A DNA stretch of 64,000 bases, from NCBI GenBank assembly GCA_947573795.1, contig CANPHE010000008.1, positions 1 through 64,000 of the forward strand, written 5' to 3'. The notes below the pieces were generated by a model. That model saw only the letters and a program-made list of their open reading frames with translations, had not been told where the DNA came from and did no database searches. Each line of letters opens with the position of its first letter. Within the stretch, counting starts at the first letter, position 1. The translations under genes and the position numbers were made by a program. Positions 33,912 through 41,172 of the stretch are shown here, piece by piece. This DNA is from an uncultured Alistipes sp. (lineage in GTDB: Bacteria > Bacteroidota > Bacteroidia > Bacteroidales > Rikenellaceae).

Positions 33912-34772
33912 ATGCGTCAATTAAAAATTACGAAGTCCATCACCAACCGCGAGAGCGCTTCGCTGGACAAATACTTGCAGGAGATCGGCAAGGAGGAGCT
34001 CATCACGGTGGAGGAAGAGGTGGAACTCGCCCAGCGAATCAAGAAGGGAGACCAGGAAGCACTCGAAAAACTCACCAAAGCCAACTTGCGATTCGTCGTA
34101 TCGGTGGCCAAGCAATACCAGAACCAGGGACTAAGCCTCCCCGACCTCATCAACGAGGGGAACCTCGGACTGATAAAGGCCGCCGAGAAGTTCGACGAAA
34201 CCCGCGGTTTCAAGTTCATCTCCTACGCCGTGTGGTGGATCCGCCAATCGATCCTCCAGGCATTGGCCGAGCAGTCGCGCATCGTGCGCCTGCCGCTCAA
34301 CCAGGTCGGCTCGCTCAACAAGATCAACAAAGCGTTCGCCCGCTTCGAACAGGAGCACGAGCGCACGCCGTCGCCCGAGGAGCTGGCCAACGAACTCGAA
34401 CTGCCGAAGGAAAAGGTGACCGACACGCTGCGCGTGGCAGGACGTCACGTCTCGGTCGACGCCCCCTTCGCCGACGGCGAGGACAACTCGCTGCTCGACG
34501 TGCTGGTGAACCCCGATTCGCCCAACGCCGATCGCGGACTCATCAACGAGTCGCTCGCCACGGAGGTCGACCGCGCTTTGGAGACCCTCACCGAGCGGGA
34601 ACGGGATATCATCAAATACTTCTTCGGCATCGGATGCTCCGAAATGACGCTCGAAGAGATCGGCGAGAAGTTCGACCTGACGCGCGAACGCGTCCGTCAG
34701 ATCAAAGAGAAGGCGATCCGCCGTCTGCGCCACTCGTCGCGTTCGAAGCTGTTGAAATCCTACCTCGGTTGA
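33912..34772 (+). CDS. rpoD: Primary RNA polymerase sigma factor
   Basis: A 286-residue sigma-70 of the Bacteroidota type, lacking the large acidic region 1.1. Region 1.2 is [20 protein letters not shown]; region 2 includes [26 protein letters not shown], and [16 protein letters not shown]; region 4 ends [19 protein letters not shown]. This factor recognises the unusual TTTG/TAnnTTTG promoters seen throughout the window. A strong terminator follows. Confidence 0.95.
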   Translation: MRQLKITKSITNRESASLDKYLQEIGKEELITVEEEVELAQRIKKGDQEALEKLTKANLRFVVSVAKQYQNQGLSLPDLINEGNLGLIKAAEKFDETRGFKFISYAVWWIRQSILQALAEQSRIVRLPLNQVGSLNKINKAFARFEQEHERTPSPEELANELELPKEKVTDTLRVAGRHVSVDAPFADGEDNSLLDVLVNPDSPNADRGLINESLATEVDRALETLTERERDIIKYFFGIGCSEMTLEEIGEKFDLTRERVRQIKEKAIRRLRHSSRSKLLKSYLG

Positions 34773-34793
34773 TTCTCGACCGTTCTGAACGAC

Positions 34794-34832
34794 AGGAGCC
34801 GGCTGACAAGTTTCAGCCGGCTCCTATTTTTT
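34794..34832. terminator. Terminator after rpoD
   Basis: 13-bp perfect stem AGGAGCCGGCTGA/TCAGCCGGCTCCT with loop CAAGTT, then ATTTTTT. It separates rpoD from the convergent AraC gene. Confidence 0.93.
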
Positions 34833-34872
34833 CGGCTTTTCGGCCGCCGTTTCCTTCGGAAAGGGCAATGAC

Positions 34873-35745
34873 TCACAGTGGCACACTCGTTTCGCACCCA
34901 TCCGCCACGGCTTCGCCGGACGAACGCATTCCGCCCGAAGCATGCCGGAATTCAAGAGGCGACATTCCGTGCATGCGTTTAAACACCCGGTTGAAATAGG
35001 TAACATTCGAAAAGCCGCAATCATAGGCAATCGACGCAGCCGTCTTATCGGTATTCTTCAACAATTTGCAGGACTCCTCGATACGCAGCCGATTGATATA
35101 AGCGGTAAAAGTCATTCCCAGCCGATGCCGGACGAACCGGCACAATGCCGATTTGTTCATGCCGAGATGCCGGGCCGCCGCCGTACAATCGACGTTCCGC
35201 CTGAAATTGCAGATGCAAAACACCTTCAGCCGTTCGGTCTTCTTCTCCGTCTCCGAAAGCCGCGGTTCCGCTTCGACGCACCTGCGTCCTTCGACCCGGC
35301 ACAGCAACGTCAGCAGTTCGAGCATACTTACCGCACGCCGTTCGTACGACATTCCCATCATATCGACCAACAGTTTCTTGATCGCATCGCCGGTCTTTCC
35401 GCCGTATGTATACAGGGTGTTCCCGGAGTCTGTTATCGCAGACAGACTCTTTTCGAGCTCCGGAAACGCGGCCGTCACGCTTTCGACGAACTCTCGCGAA
35501 AACATCACCGATATATTCTGGATGCAACCCTGTTCATCGGTGTCCGACGCATCGAAAATCCATTGATGCTGGATACCCGGAGGTACGAGCACCAGGTCTC
35601 CGCGCGCGAAGCGTTTCTCGTCGCCTCCGATGATGCTTATCCCCGACCCTACCCGGACGAACGACAACTCCCAGGTAGTCTGAAAATGCGCACCGATCTG
35701 CTTATCAGGGAGTATTTTTACGGAATAAAATTCATATTTCGTCAT
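34873..35745 (-). CDS. AraC-family transcriptional regulator
   Basis: A 290-residue protein with an N-terminal cupin-like sensor (HFQTTWELSFVRVGSG, FARGDLVLVPPGIQHQW) and two C-terminal helix-turn-helix units (CTAAARHLGMNKSALCRFVRH; KTAASIAYDCGFSNVTYFNRVFK) ending MHGMSPLEFR. It is divergent from the acyltransferase at 35840 and probably controls it. The promoter -7 lies only 5 bases before the ATG, which implies a leaderless message. The signal it senses is unknown. Confidence 0.9.
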   Translation of the reverse strand: MTKYEFYSVKILPDKQIGAHFQTTWELSFVRVGSGISIIGGDEKRFARGDLVLVPPGIQHQWIFDASDTDEQGCIQNISVMFSREFVESVTAAFPELEKSLSAITDSGNTLYTYGGKTGDAIKKLLVDMMGMSYERRAVSMLELLTLLCRVEGRRCVEAEPRLSETEKKTERLKVFCICNFRRNVDCTAAARHLGMNKSALCRFVRHRLGMTFTAYINRLRIEESCKLLKNTDKTAASIAYDCGFSNVTYFNRVFKRMHGMSPLEFRHASGGMRSSGEAVADGCETSVPL

Positions 35746-35750
35746 ATCTG

Positions 35751-35779
35751 CAAATATAGTTCATTCTTTTGATACAAAT
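35751..35779 (-). promoter_or_regulatory. Promoter of AraC gene, probably leaderless
   Basis: Minus strand TTTG (35779-35776), 17 bases, TATATTTG (35758-35751). The ATG is at 35745, so the first transcribed base should be at or next to the start codon. Confidence 0.75.
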
Positions 35780-35807
35780 AGTTAATATCGTGCAAAGATT
35801 TATGCGT

Positions 35808-35815
35808 AACTTTGT
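35808..35815 (+). promoter_or_regulatory. -7 element of acyltransferase gene
   Basis: TAACTTTG, a full match, 24 bases before the ATG at 35840. No TTTG at the right distance. Confidence 0.6.
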
Positions 35816-35839
35816 ATTCGAAACAAACTACTCGATCCC

Positions 35840-37003
35840 ATGCATACTGATACGACGGCACTATCCTCGAAACCGCGTTTCGAGATTCTCGACGGATTCC
35901 GCGGCGTAGCGGCCATGATCGTGGTCGCCTTCCATCTTTTCGAGACCTACTCCGCCGGACCGTGCCACCAGATTCTCAACCACGGATATCTCGCCGTCGA
36001 CTTCTTTTTCCTGCTGTCGGGGTTCGTGATCGGCTACGCCTACGACGACCGCTGGAATCGCATGAGCCGATGGGATTTCTACAAACGGCGCCTCATTCGT
36101 CTCCAGCCCATGGTGATACTCGGCACCCTCATCGGAGCATTCTGGTACTATTTCGGGGATGCTCCGGCCTTCCAGTACGTCATGCAGACTCCCTGGTGGA
36201 AAGTATTGCTGATAACGGTTCTCGGATGCCTGATGATCCCCACACCGCCTTCGATGGATATTCGGGGTTGGCAGGAGATCAACTCCCTCAACGGAGCCGC
36301 ATGGTCGTTGATGTGGGAATATGTGGCCAATATCCTATATGCCGTCGTCATACGCCGATTCAATAAGATCGCGCTGACCGTAACGGTGGCGCTGTCGGCA
36401 CTGCTGACCATCGACATATGCTGCAATATCGACGCATTCGGACTGCTCGCGACGCGTCCCGAGGCCGCCTATACGGTAATCGGCGGATTCGGGCTCTCTC
36501 CGTCGCAAATCTATATCGGCATCGCACGACTGCTGTTTCCCTTCTTCTGCGGACTGTTGCTTTACCGGCTCGGCCTCCGTATCCGCATCCCCCGTCGAGG
36601 GTTTCTATGGTGCAGCCTGCTGCTCGCGCTGCTGCTGTGCATACCGCATATCGGCGGGGACACCCCCAATATGGCCGACGGACTGTACAATGCCGTAACC
36701 ATCCTGCTGCTTTTCCCGATCATCGTCCTGGCGGGAGCCGGCAGCCCGCTGGAGGGAAAACGCACCGTCGCGGCATGCAAATTCCTCGGAGCCATATCCT
36801 ACCCGCTCTATATCACCCACTATCCGATGATTTACGTGCAGATGAACTGGGCCGCACGCCACCCCGACGCTCCGCTCGGCACCCACATATGGGTAGCCGT
36901 AAGCATCTTCGTCGCCGCGATCGCCGTCGCCTACGCCTGCCTGAAGGTCTACGACCTCCCGGTCCGCCAATGGCTCTCCGACCGGTTCCTGCATAAAAAG
37001 TAA
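35840..37003 (+). CDS. Acyltransferase family 3 membrane protein
   Basis: A 387-residue inner-membrane protein of the OafA/NodX acyltransferase-3 family, which moves acetyl or other acyl groups onto surface sugars. The N-terminus has the signature FEILDGFRGVAAMIVVAFHLFE with the family His, then VDFFFLLSGFVIGYAY. About ten membrane helices follow. It is divergent from the AraC regulator and next to the sialic-acid locus, but nothing shows that its target is a sialylated sugar. Confidence 0.88.
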   Translation: MHTDTTALSSKPRFEILDGFRGVAAMIVVAFHLFETYSAGPCHQILNHGYLAVDFFFLLSGFVIGYAYDDRWNRMSRWDFYKRRLIRLQPMVILGTLIGAFWYYFGDAPAFQYVMQTPWWKVLLITVLGCLMIPTPPSMDIRGWQEINSLNGAAWSLMWEYVANILYAVVIRRFNKIALTVTVALSALLTIDICCNIDAFGLLATRPEAAYTVIGGFGLSPSQIYIGIARLLFPFFCGLLLYRLGLRIRIPRRGFLWCSLLLALLLCIPHIGGDTPNMADGLYNAVTILLLFPIIVLAGAGSPLEGKRTVAACKFLGAISYPLYITHYPMIYVQMNWAARHPDAPLGTHIWVAVSIFVAAIAVAYACLKVYDLPVRQWLSDRFLHKK

Positions 37004-37287
37004 GGTAACCGCCCTGGGTTCTCAGCCGTCATTCGGCCGGTCGAAGGCTCGCAGCCTTCGGCCGCACACGTTCTTGCGGTGGGCCGTCTGTCCCCGGAGT
37101 TGGCTGCCCTACCCCGCCTGCGGCGCAAGGCGAATGCAATCGAGCCCGGCTCGAACGACTGCTGCGCCCGATTACCCTCGTCCTGCGACGTCGGCGGCGG
37201 AACACCGCGAAAACAGCTCCCGCCACCCAAATACGAAACCGCCGATCGTTATCGGACTGATTTTCTCGAAAAAAACCGGTGAATTAT
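37004..37287. repeat. Spacer with dispersed repeat
   Basis: No gene. Bases 37016-37075 (GGGTTCTCAGCCGTCATTC, GGTCGAAGGCTCGCAGCCTTC) match the family 2 repeat at 55330 and family 1 blocks. Bases 37087-37110 (TGTCCCCGGAGTTGGCTGCCC) recur at 63325-63347 with small changes. Confidence 0.6.
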
Positions 37288-37317
37288 TTTGTCATTCAAT
37301 TTTTTTCGGTATATTTG
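37288..37317 (+). promoter_or_regulatory. Promoter of nanA operon
   Basis: TTTG (37288-37291), 18 bases, TATATTTG (37310-37317). A textbook match. It implies a leader of about 225 bases that includes the hairpin CTCCGGGA-TCA-TCCCGGAG (37444-37462). Confidence 0.85.
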
Positions 37318-37326
37318 TAGGACAAA
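37314..37326. promoter_or_regulatory. FadR/FCD-type operator at nanA promoter
   Basis: Palindrome TTTGT-AGG-ACAAA overlapping the -7 element and the expected start site. Its core TTGTAGGACAA fits the TnGTnnnACnA half-site pattern of FadR-subfamily GntR regulators. The identical 13 bases recur at 41081-41093 before susC. Confidence 0.75.
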
Positions 37327-37551
37327 TAAGATAAAACACATTTAACTGCAAACAGAACTCCTCCTCCGAACGCGCAGCAATCGATCCTCGCCCGGTAAAC
37401 CCGAAAGCCGACGGACGATTCGCAAACGGATTGCGTCGACCGCCTCCGGGATCATCCCGGAGACGGACAACCCCATCCGCCGGGCCCGCATCCGAACGGA
37501 AGCATCTCCAGAATCAACTATCTTACAATTACTTAAAAACAACCATACATC

Positions 37552-38451
37552 ATGAACAGACTGACCGGACTTATTCCTGCCGTATTTACCCCTTTCGATG
37601 AAACGGGCGCCGTGAATTTCGAACGGATCCGCCCCTATGCCGACAAACTCGTCGCAGACGGCGCAGACGGCGTATTCGTTTGCGGTTCGACCGGCGAATG
37701 CACCTCCATGACCGTCGACGAGCGCAAACGCGTACTCGAAGCGTGGATCGCCGCCGCTCAGGGCCGCATGAAGGTCATCGCCCATGTGGGCGGCACGTGT
37801 CAGGCCGACTGCGTAGAACTGGCCCGCCATGCGGCCGAGCAGGGCGTAGACGCCGTGGGCGCCATCGCACCTTTCTATTTCAAGCCCGCCACGGTCGAGC
37901 AGCTCGTGGATTTCTACAAACCGATCGCCGAAGCCATCGCGCCGATTCCGTTCTACACCTACCACATGCCCTCGGTAACGGGCGTCGATCTGCCGATGAA
38001 GGAGTTCCTCGAGAAAGGCTCGAAGGTCATCCCCAACCTGGCCGGCATCAAATTCACGTCGAACAACTTCATGGAGATGCTCGAATGCATCCGTCTGGAC
38101 GGAGGCCGCTTCGACATCCTGAACGGCTTCGACGAAATGCTGCTGTGCGGCCTCACGGTCGGCGCATGCGGCGGCGTAGGCAGCACCTATAATTATGCGT
38201 TGAAGACCTACCGCGGCATCTGCGACGCTTTCGCTGCCGGAGATATCGAGCAGGCGCGGGCCTTGCAGCAGGAGTCGGTGGAGATCGTGCGGGTCATCAT
38301 CCGTCACGGCGGCGGCGTACGCGGCGGCAAAGCCATCATGAACCACCTCGGATACGACTGCGGCGATTGTCGACTGCCGTTCGCCCCCTACACCGAGGCC
38401 GAAATGCGTCAACTGGCCGAAGAGCTGAACGCGATCGGTTTCCCGAAATAA
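37552..38451 (+). CDS. nanA: N-acetylneuraminate lyase
   Basis: A 299-residue class I aldolase of the NanA/DapA family, splitting sialic acid into ManNAc and pyruvate. Visible: GSTGEC phosphate/carboxylate loop, catalytic Tyr in FYTYHMPS, and Schiff-base Lys in LAGIKFTSNN. The sialidases and mutarotase beside it support NanA over dihydrodipicolinate synthase. It is first in the operon and 33 bases before the fused transporter gene. Confidence 0.93.
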   Translation: MNRLTGLIPAVFTPFDETGAVNFERIRPYADKLVADGADGVFVCGSTGECTSMTVDERKRVLEAWIAAAQGRMKVIAHVGGTCQADCVELARHAAEQGVDAVGAIAPFYFKPATVEQLVDFYKPIAEAIAPIPFYTYHMPSVTGVDLPMKEFLEKGSKVIPNLAGIKFTSNNFMEMLECIRLDGGRFDILNGFDEMLLCGLTVGACGGVGSTYNYALKTYRGICDAFAAGDIEQARALQQESVEIVRVIIRHGGGVRGGKAIMNHLGYDCGDCRLPFAPYTEAEMRQLAEELNAIGFPK

Positions 38452-38484
38452 CCCGCCACTACCCTACTGCCGACCTTGAACCTT

Positions 38485-41040
38485 ATGAAAAACTTTCGGA
38501 CGACGATCGTGCTGCTGTTCGCCCTGTGCTGCCCCGCACTTGCCGCAGAACAGCCGCACATCTCGAAACTCACCGACACCGACGCCATCCATTGGGATAC
38601 GTCGCTCCAGCTGCCCGCCTCCGCGGAAAACGGCGCCCCGCACCTCGGCCTGGCCGGTGTGTTCGCCGGCTACGCCGACGGGAAACTGGTGATCGGCGGC
38701 GGTGCCAACTTCCCCGACGGAACCCCGGAGCAGGGGGGGGGTAAACGCTACTGGGCCGATATTTACGTCTATGACGAAGACGCCGGCTGGCGGAGTTTTC
38801 CCGGCGCACTGCCCGGTCCGGCAGCCTACGGCGTCTCGATCGGACTGCCCGACGGTGTGCTCTGCATCGGAGGATGCGACGAAAAGGTCTGTACGAATGC
38901 CGTGCGGCTGCTGACGCTGCGCGACGGCTCCCCGACTTTCGAAGACTACCCCGCCCTGCCGCGTCCGCTGGCCCATGCGGCCGGATGCCGCATCGGCGAC
39001 CGCATCTACGTCGCGGGAGGCATCGAATCGGTGGAGGAGGCCCGCACGACCTCCGATTTCTTCGTACTCGACCTGCAACGGCTCGACCAGGGATGGCAGG
39101 AATTGCCCGCCTGGGAAGGACCTTCGCGCGCCTTCGCAGTGGCCGCGGCCCAAAGCGACGGATTCGACAACTGCTTTTACCTCTTCAGCGGCCGGGAGTT
39201 CTCCCCCGGCGAACCCTGGAACGTCCTCGACGACGGCTACGAATACAATCCCCGTCTGAACCGTTGGCGGCGGATCGAAGGATCGTTCCCCGTAATGGCC
39301 GGTACGGCACTGCCGTTCGGCACGAACCATATCCTGCTGATCGGCGGACGCTCGGTGGCCCACGGCGACGATGAGATGCTGCGGCTCTACCACACGATCA
39401 CCGGTTCGACGGTCGAAACCCCGGCACCGGAGGGCGTCACGCTTCCGGTGACGACGCAAACGCTCGCGACGGACGACGGACTGCTGATCGCCAGCGGCGA
39501 GATCGCCCCGGGAGTCCGGACTCCGATCCTGCTTCGCGGGCGTATCGAAAGCCACATCCACCGGCTCAAAACGCTCGACATTTCGGTCATCGTGCTCTAC
39601 TTCTGTTCGCTGGCCTTCATCGGATGGTACTTCTCCCGGAATCAGAACAGCTCCGACGACTATTTCCGCGGCGGCGGACGCATTCCGTGGTTCATCGTCG
39701 GGCTGAGCATCTTCGGCACGGCCTTGAGCGCCATCACCTTCATGGCGATTCCGGCCAAAGCCTACGCCACGGACTGGAGCTATCTGCTTTTCAATGCGGG
39801 CATCGTCCTCTGCGTGCCGATCATCGTGCTGCTGTTCATCCCCTTCTACCGAAGGCTCAACGTAACGACCGCCTACGAGTATCTGGAGGCCCGTTTCAAC
39901 GCCACGGTCCGCATCCTGTGCAGCATCGCGTTCATCCTCTTCCAGATCGGCCGCATGGGCGTCGTTCTGCTGCTGCCCTCCATCGCCCTGAACGTCGTTA
40001 CGGGATTCGATATCTTCCTGTGCATCGCGCTGATGGGCGTTCTGAGCCTCGCCTACACCCTCATGGGCGGCATCGAGGCGGTAGCCTGGACCGAAGCGTT
40101 GCAGGTCGTGGTCCTGTTGGGTGCCGCCGTAGCGGTGCTCGTCACGGTCGCCCTTCAACTGCCCGAAGGGCTCCCGGAGGCGGTCGCATCCGCCGCTGCC
40201 GCAGGTAAATTCGACATGGGTTCCACGGCATTCGATCTGCGGCAACCCACGATGTGGACGGTGCTGATCGCCACGGTCTTCACCAACATCACCACCTACG
40301 GCACCGATCAGACCATCGTGCAGCGCTACCTGACCACCTCCACCGAACACGAAGCCCGCAAGGGCGTCTACGTCAATGCAGCGCTCACCATCCCGGCGAC
40401 GATCCTGTTCTTCCTGGTCGGCACGGCCCTGTGGGCCTTCTACCGCCACTATCCGGAGCAACTGAGCATGTCGGTCACCGACAGCGACGCCATTCTGCCG
40501 TGGTACATGAGCACGCAACTGCCCGTCGGCGTATTGGGACTGGTCATCGCCGGACTCTTCGCCGCGGCCATGTCGACGCTCAGCAGCAGCATGAACTCCG
40601 CCGCCACGGCCTTCGTCACCGACATCTACCGCAAAGCCGTCCCCGGCCGCGACGGAGCCGGTTTGCTGCGCATCGCCCGCCTCTCGACCTTCGTGCTGGG
40701 CAGCGTGGGCATCGGCTTCGCCCTGATGATGGCCTCGTGGGAGATCAAATCGCTGTGGGACGAATTTTCGAAAATCCTCGGCATCCTCTTAGGCGGCTTG
40801 GGAGGTCTGTTCCTGCTGGGACTCGTCACGCGGCGCGCCAACTCGTTCGGTGCCCTGTGCGGCATCGCGGCCAGCATCGTCGTGCAGATCGTCGTAGCAC
40901 GCGGCGGCTATGTCAACCTGCTGCTCTACTCGACCACCGGATTCATCTCCTGCTTCGTCGTCGGCTACGCGGCGAGCTGGCTCGTTCCTTCCGGGAAAAA
41001 TACCGACGCGCTGACGATCTACGGCAAGCGCAAGGACTAA
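38485..41040 (+). CDS. Sialic acid mutarotase fused to sodium symporter
   Basis: An 851-residue fusion. The N-terminus is a signal peptide (LLFALCCPALA). Residues 25-350 are a Kelch-type beta-propeller of the cyclically permuted NanM mutarotase family (GGGANFPDG, CIGGCD, VAGGIES, LIGGRS). Residues 365-850 are a sodium:solute symporter (SSS) domain with about 13 helices and the sodium-site stretch AAMSTLSSSMNSAATAF. The propeller would sit in the periplasm and convert alpha- to beta-Neu5Ac beside the pore. The ATG at 38485 is preferred over a TTG at 38476. A G9 run lies at 38733-38741 in the propeller. Confidence 0.9.
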   Translation: MKNFRTTIVLLFALCCPALAAEQPHISKLTDTDAIHWDTSLQLPASAENGAPHLGLAGVFAGYADGKLVIGGGANFPDGTPEQGGGKRYWADIYVYDEDAGWRSFPGALPGPAAYGVSIGLPDGVLCIGGCDEKVCTNAVRLLTLRDGSPTFEDYPALPRPLAHAAGCRIGDRIYVAGGIESVEEARTTSDFFVLDLQRLDQGWQELPAWEGPSRAFAVAAAQSDGFDNCFYLFSGREFSPGEPWNVLDDGYEYNPRLNRWRRIEGSFPVMAGTALPFGTNHILLIGGRSVAHGDDEMLRLYHTITGSTVETPAPEGVTLPVTTQTLATDDGLLIASGEIAPGVRTPILLRGRIESHIHRLKTLDISVIVLYFCSLAFIGWYFSRNQNSSDDYFRGGGRIPWFIVGLSIFGTALSAITFMAIPAKAYATDWSYLLFNAGIVLCVPIIVLLFIPFYRRLNVTTAYEYLEARFNATVRILCSIAFILFQIGRMGVVLLLPSIALNVVTGFDIFLCIALMGVLSLAYTLMGGIEAVAWTEALQVVVLLGAAVAVLVTVALQLPEGLPEAVASAAAAGKFDMGSTAFDLRQPTMWTVLIATVFTNITTYGTDQTIVQRYLTTSTEHEARKGVYVNAALTIPATILFFLVGTALWAFYRHYPEQLSMSVTDSDAILPWYMSTQLPVGVLGLVIAGLFAAAMSTLSSSMNSAATAFVTDIYRKAVPGRDGAGLLRIARLSTFVLGSVGIGFALMMASWEIKSLWDEFSKILGILLGGLGGLFLLGLVTRRANSFGALCGIAASIVVQIVVARGGYVNLLLYSTTGFISCFVVGYAASWLVPSGKNTDALTIYGKRKD
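38733..38741 (+). repeat. G9 homopolymer inside coding sequence
   Basis: Nine Gs encode GGG in EQGGGKRYW. Slippage of one base would shift the frame at residue 86 and remove the transporter domain. Confidence 0.85.
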
Positions 41041-41043
41041 GCT

Positions 41044-41070
41044 CCGGGGGAGGTATCCCCCGGGCATTTT
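41044..41070 (+). terminator. Hairpin between transporter and susC
   Basis: 7-bp GC stem CCGGGGG/CCCCCGG with loop AGGTAT, then GCATTTT. Possible partial terminator, so that susC depends partly on its own control region. Confidence 0.6.
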
Positions 41071-41080
41071 CCCGAACTGA

Positions 41081-41093
41081 TTTGTAGGACAAA
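41081..41093. promoter_or_regulatory. FadR/FCD-type operator before susC
   Basis: Exact copy of the 13-base palindrome TTTGTAGGACAAA at the nanA promoter. It lies 80 bases before the susC ATG. No good -33/-7 pair is visible around it. Confidence 0.7.
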
Positions 41094-41172
41094 ACAAACA
41101 AATCGTCGATTCGGATTGACGAAACTCAATCAACCCAAAAAATACTCTTATGAATCTAAAAACTTTTGGCAA

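Noticed and set aside
37552..38451. Dihydrodipicolinate synthase (DapA) instead of NanA
   Set aside because: The family is shared, but the operon with mutarotase, sialidases and SusCD, and the FYTYHMPS motif, favour the sialic acid lyase.
38464..40518. A 684-codon minus-strand frame opposite the mutarotase-symporter
   Set aside because: Same mirror effect. The plus strand encodes two clear domains; the minus product has no family features.
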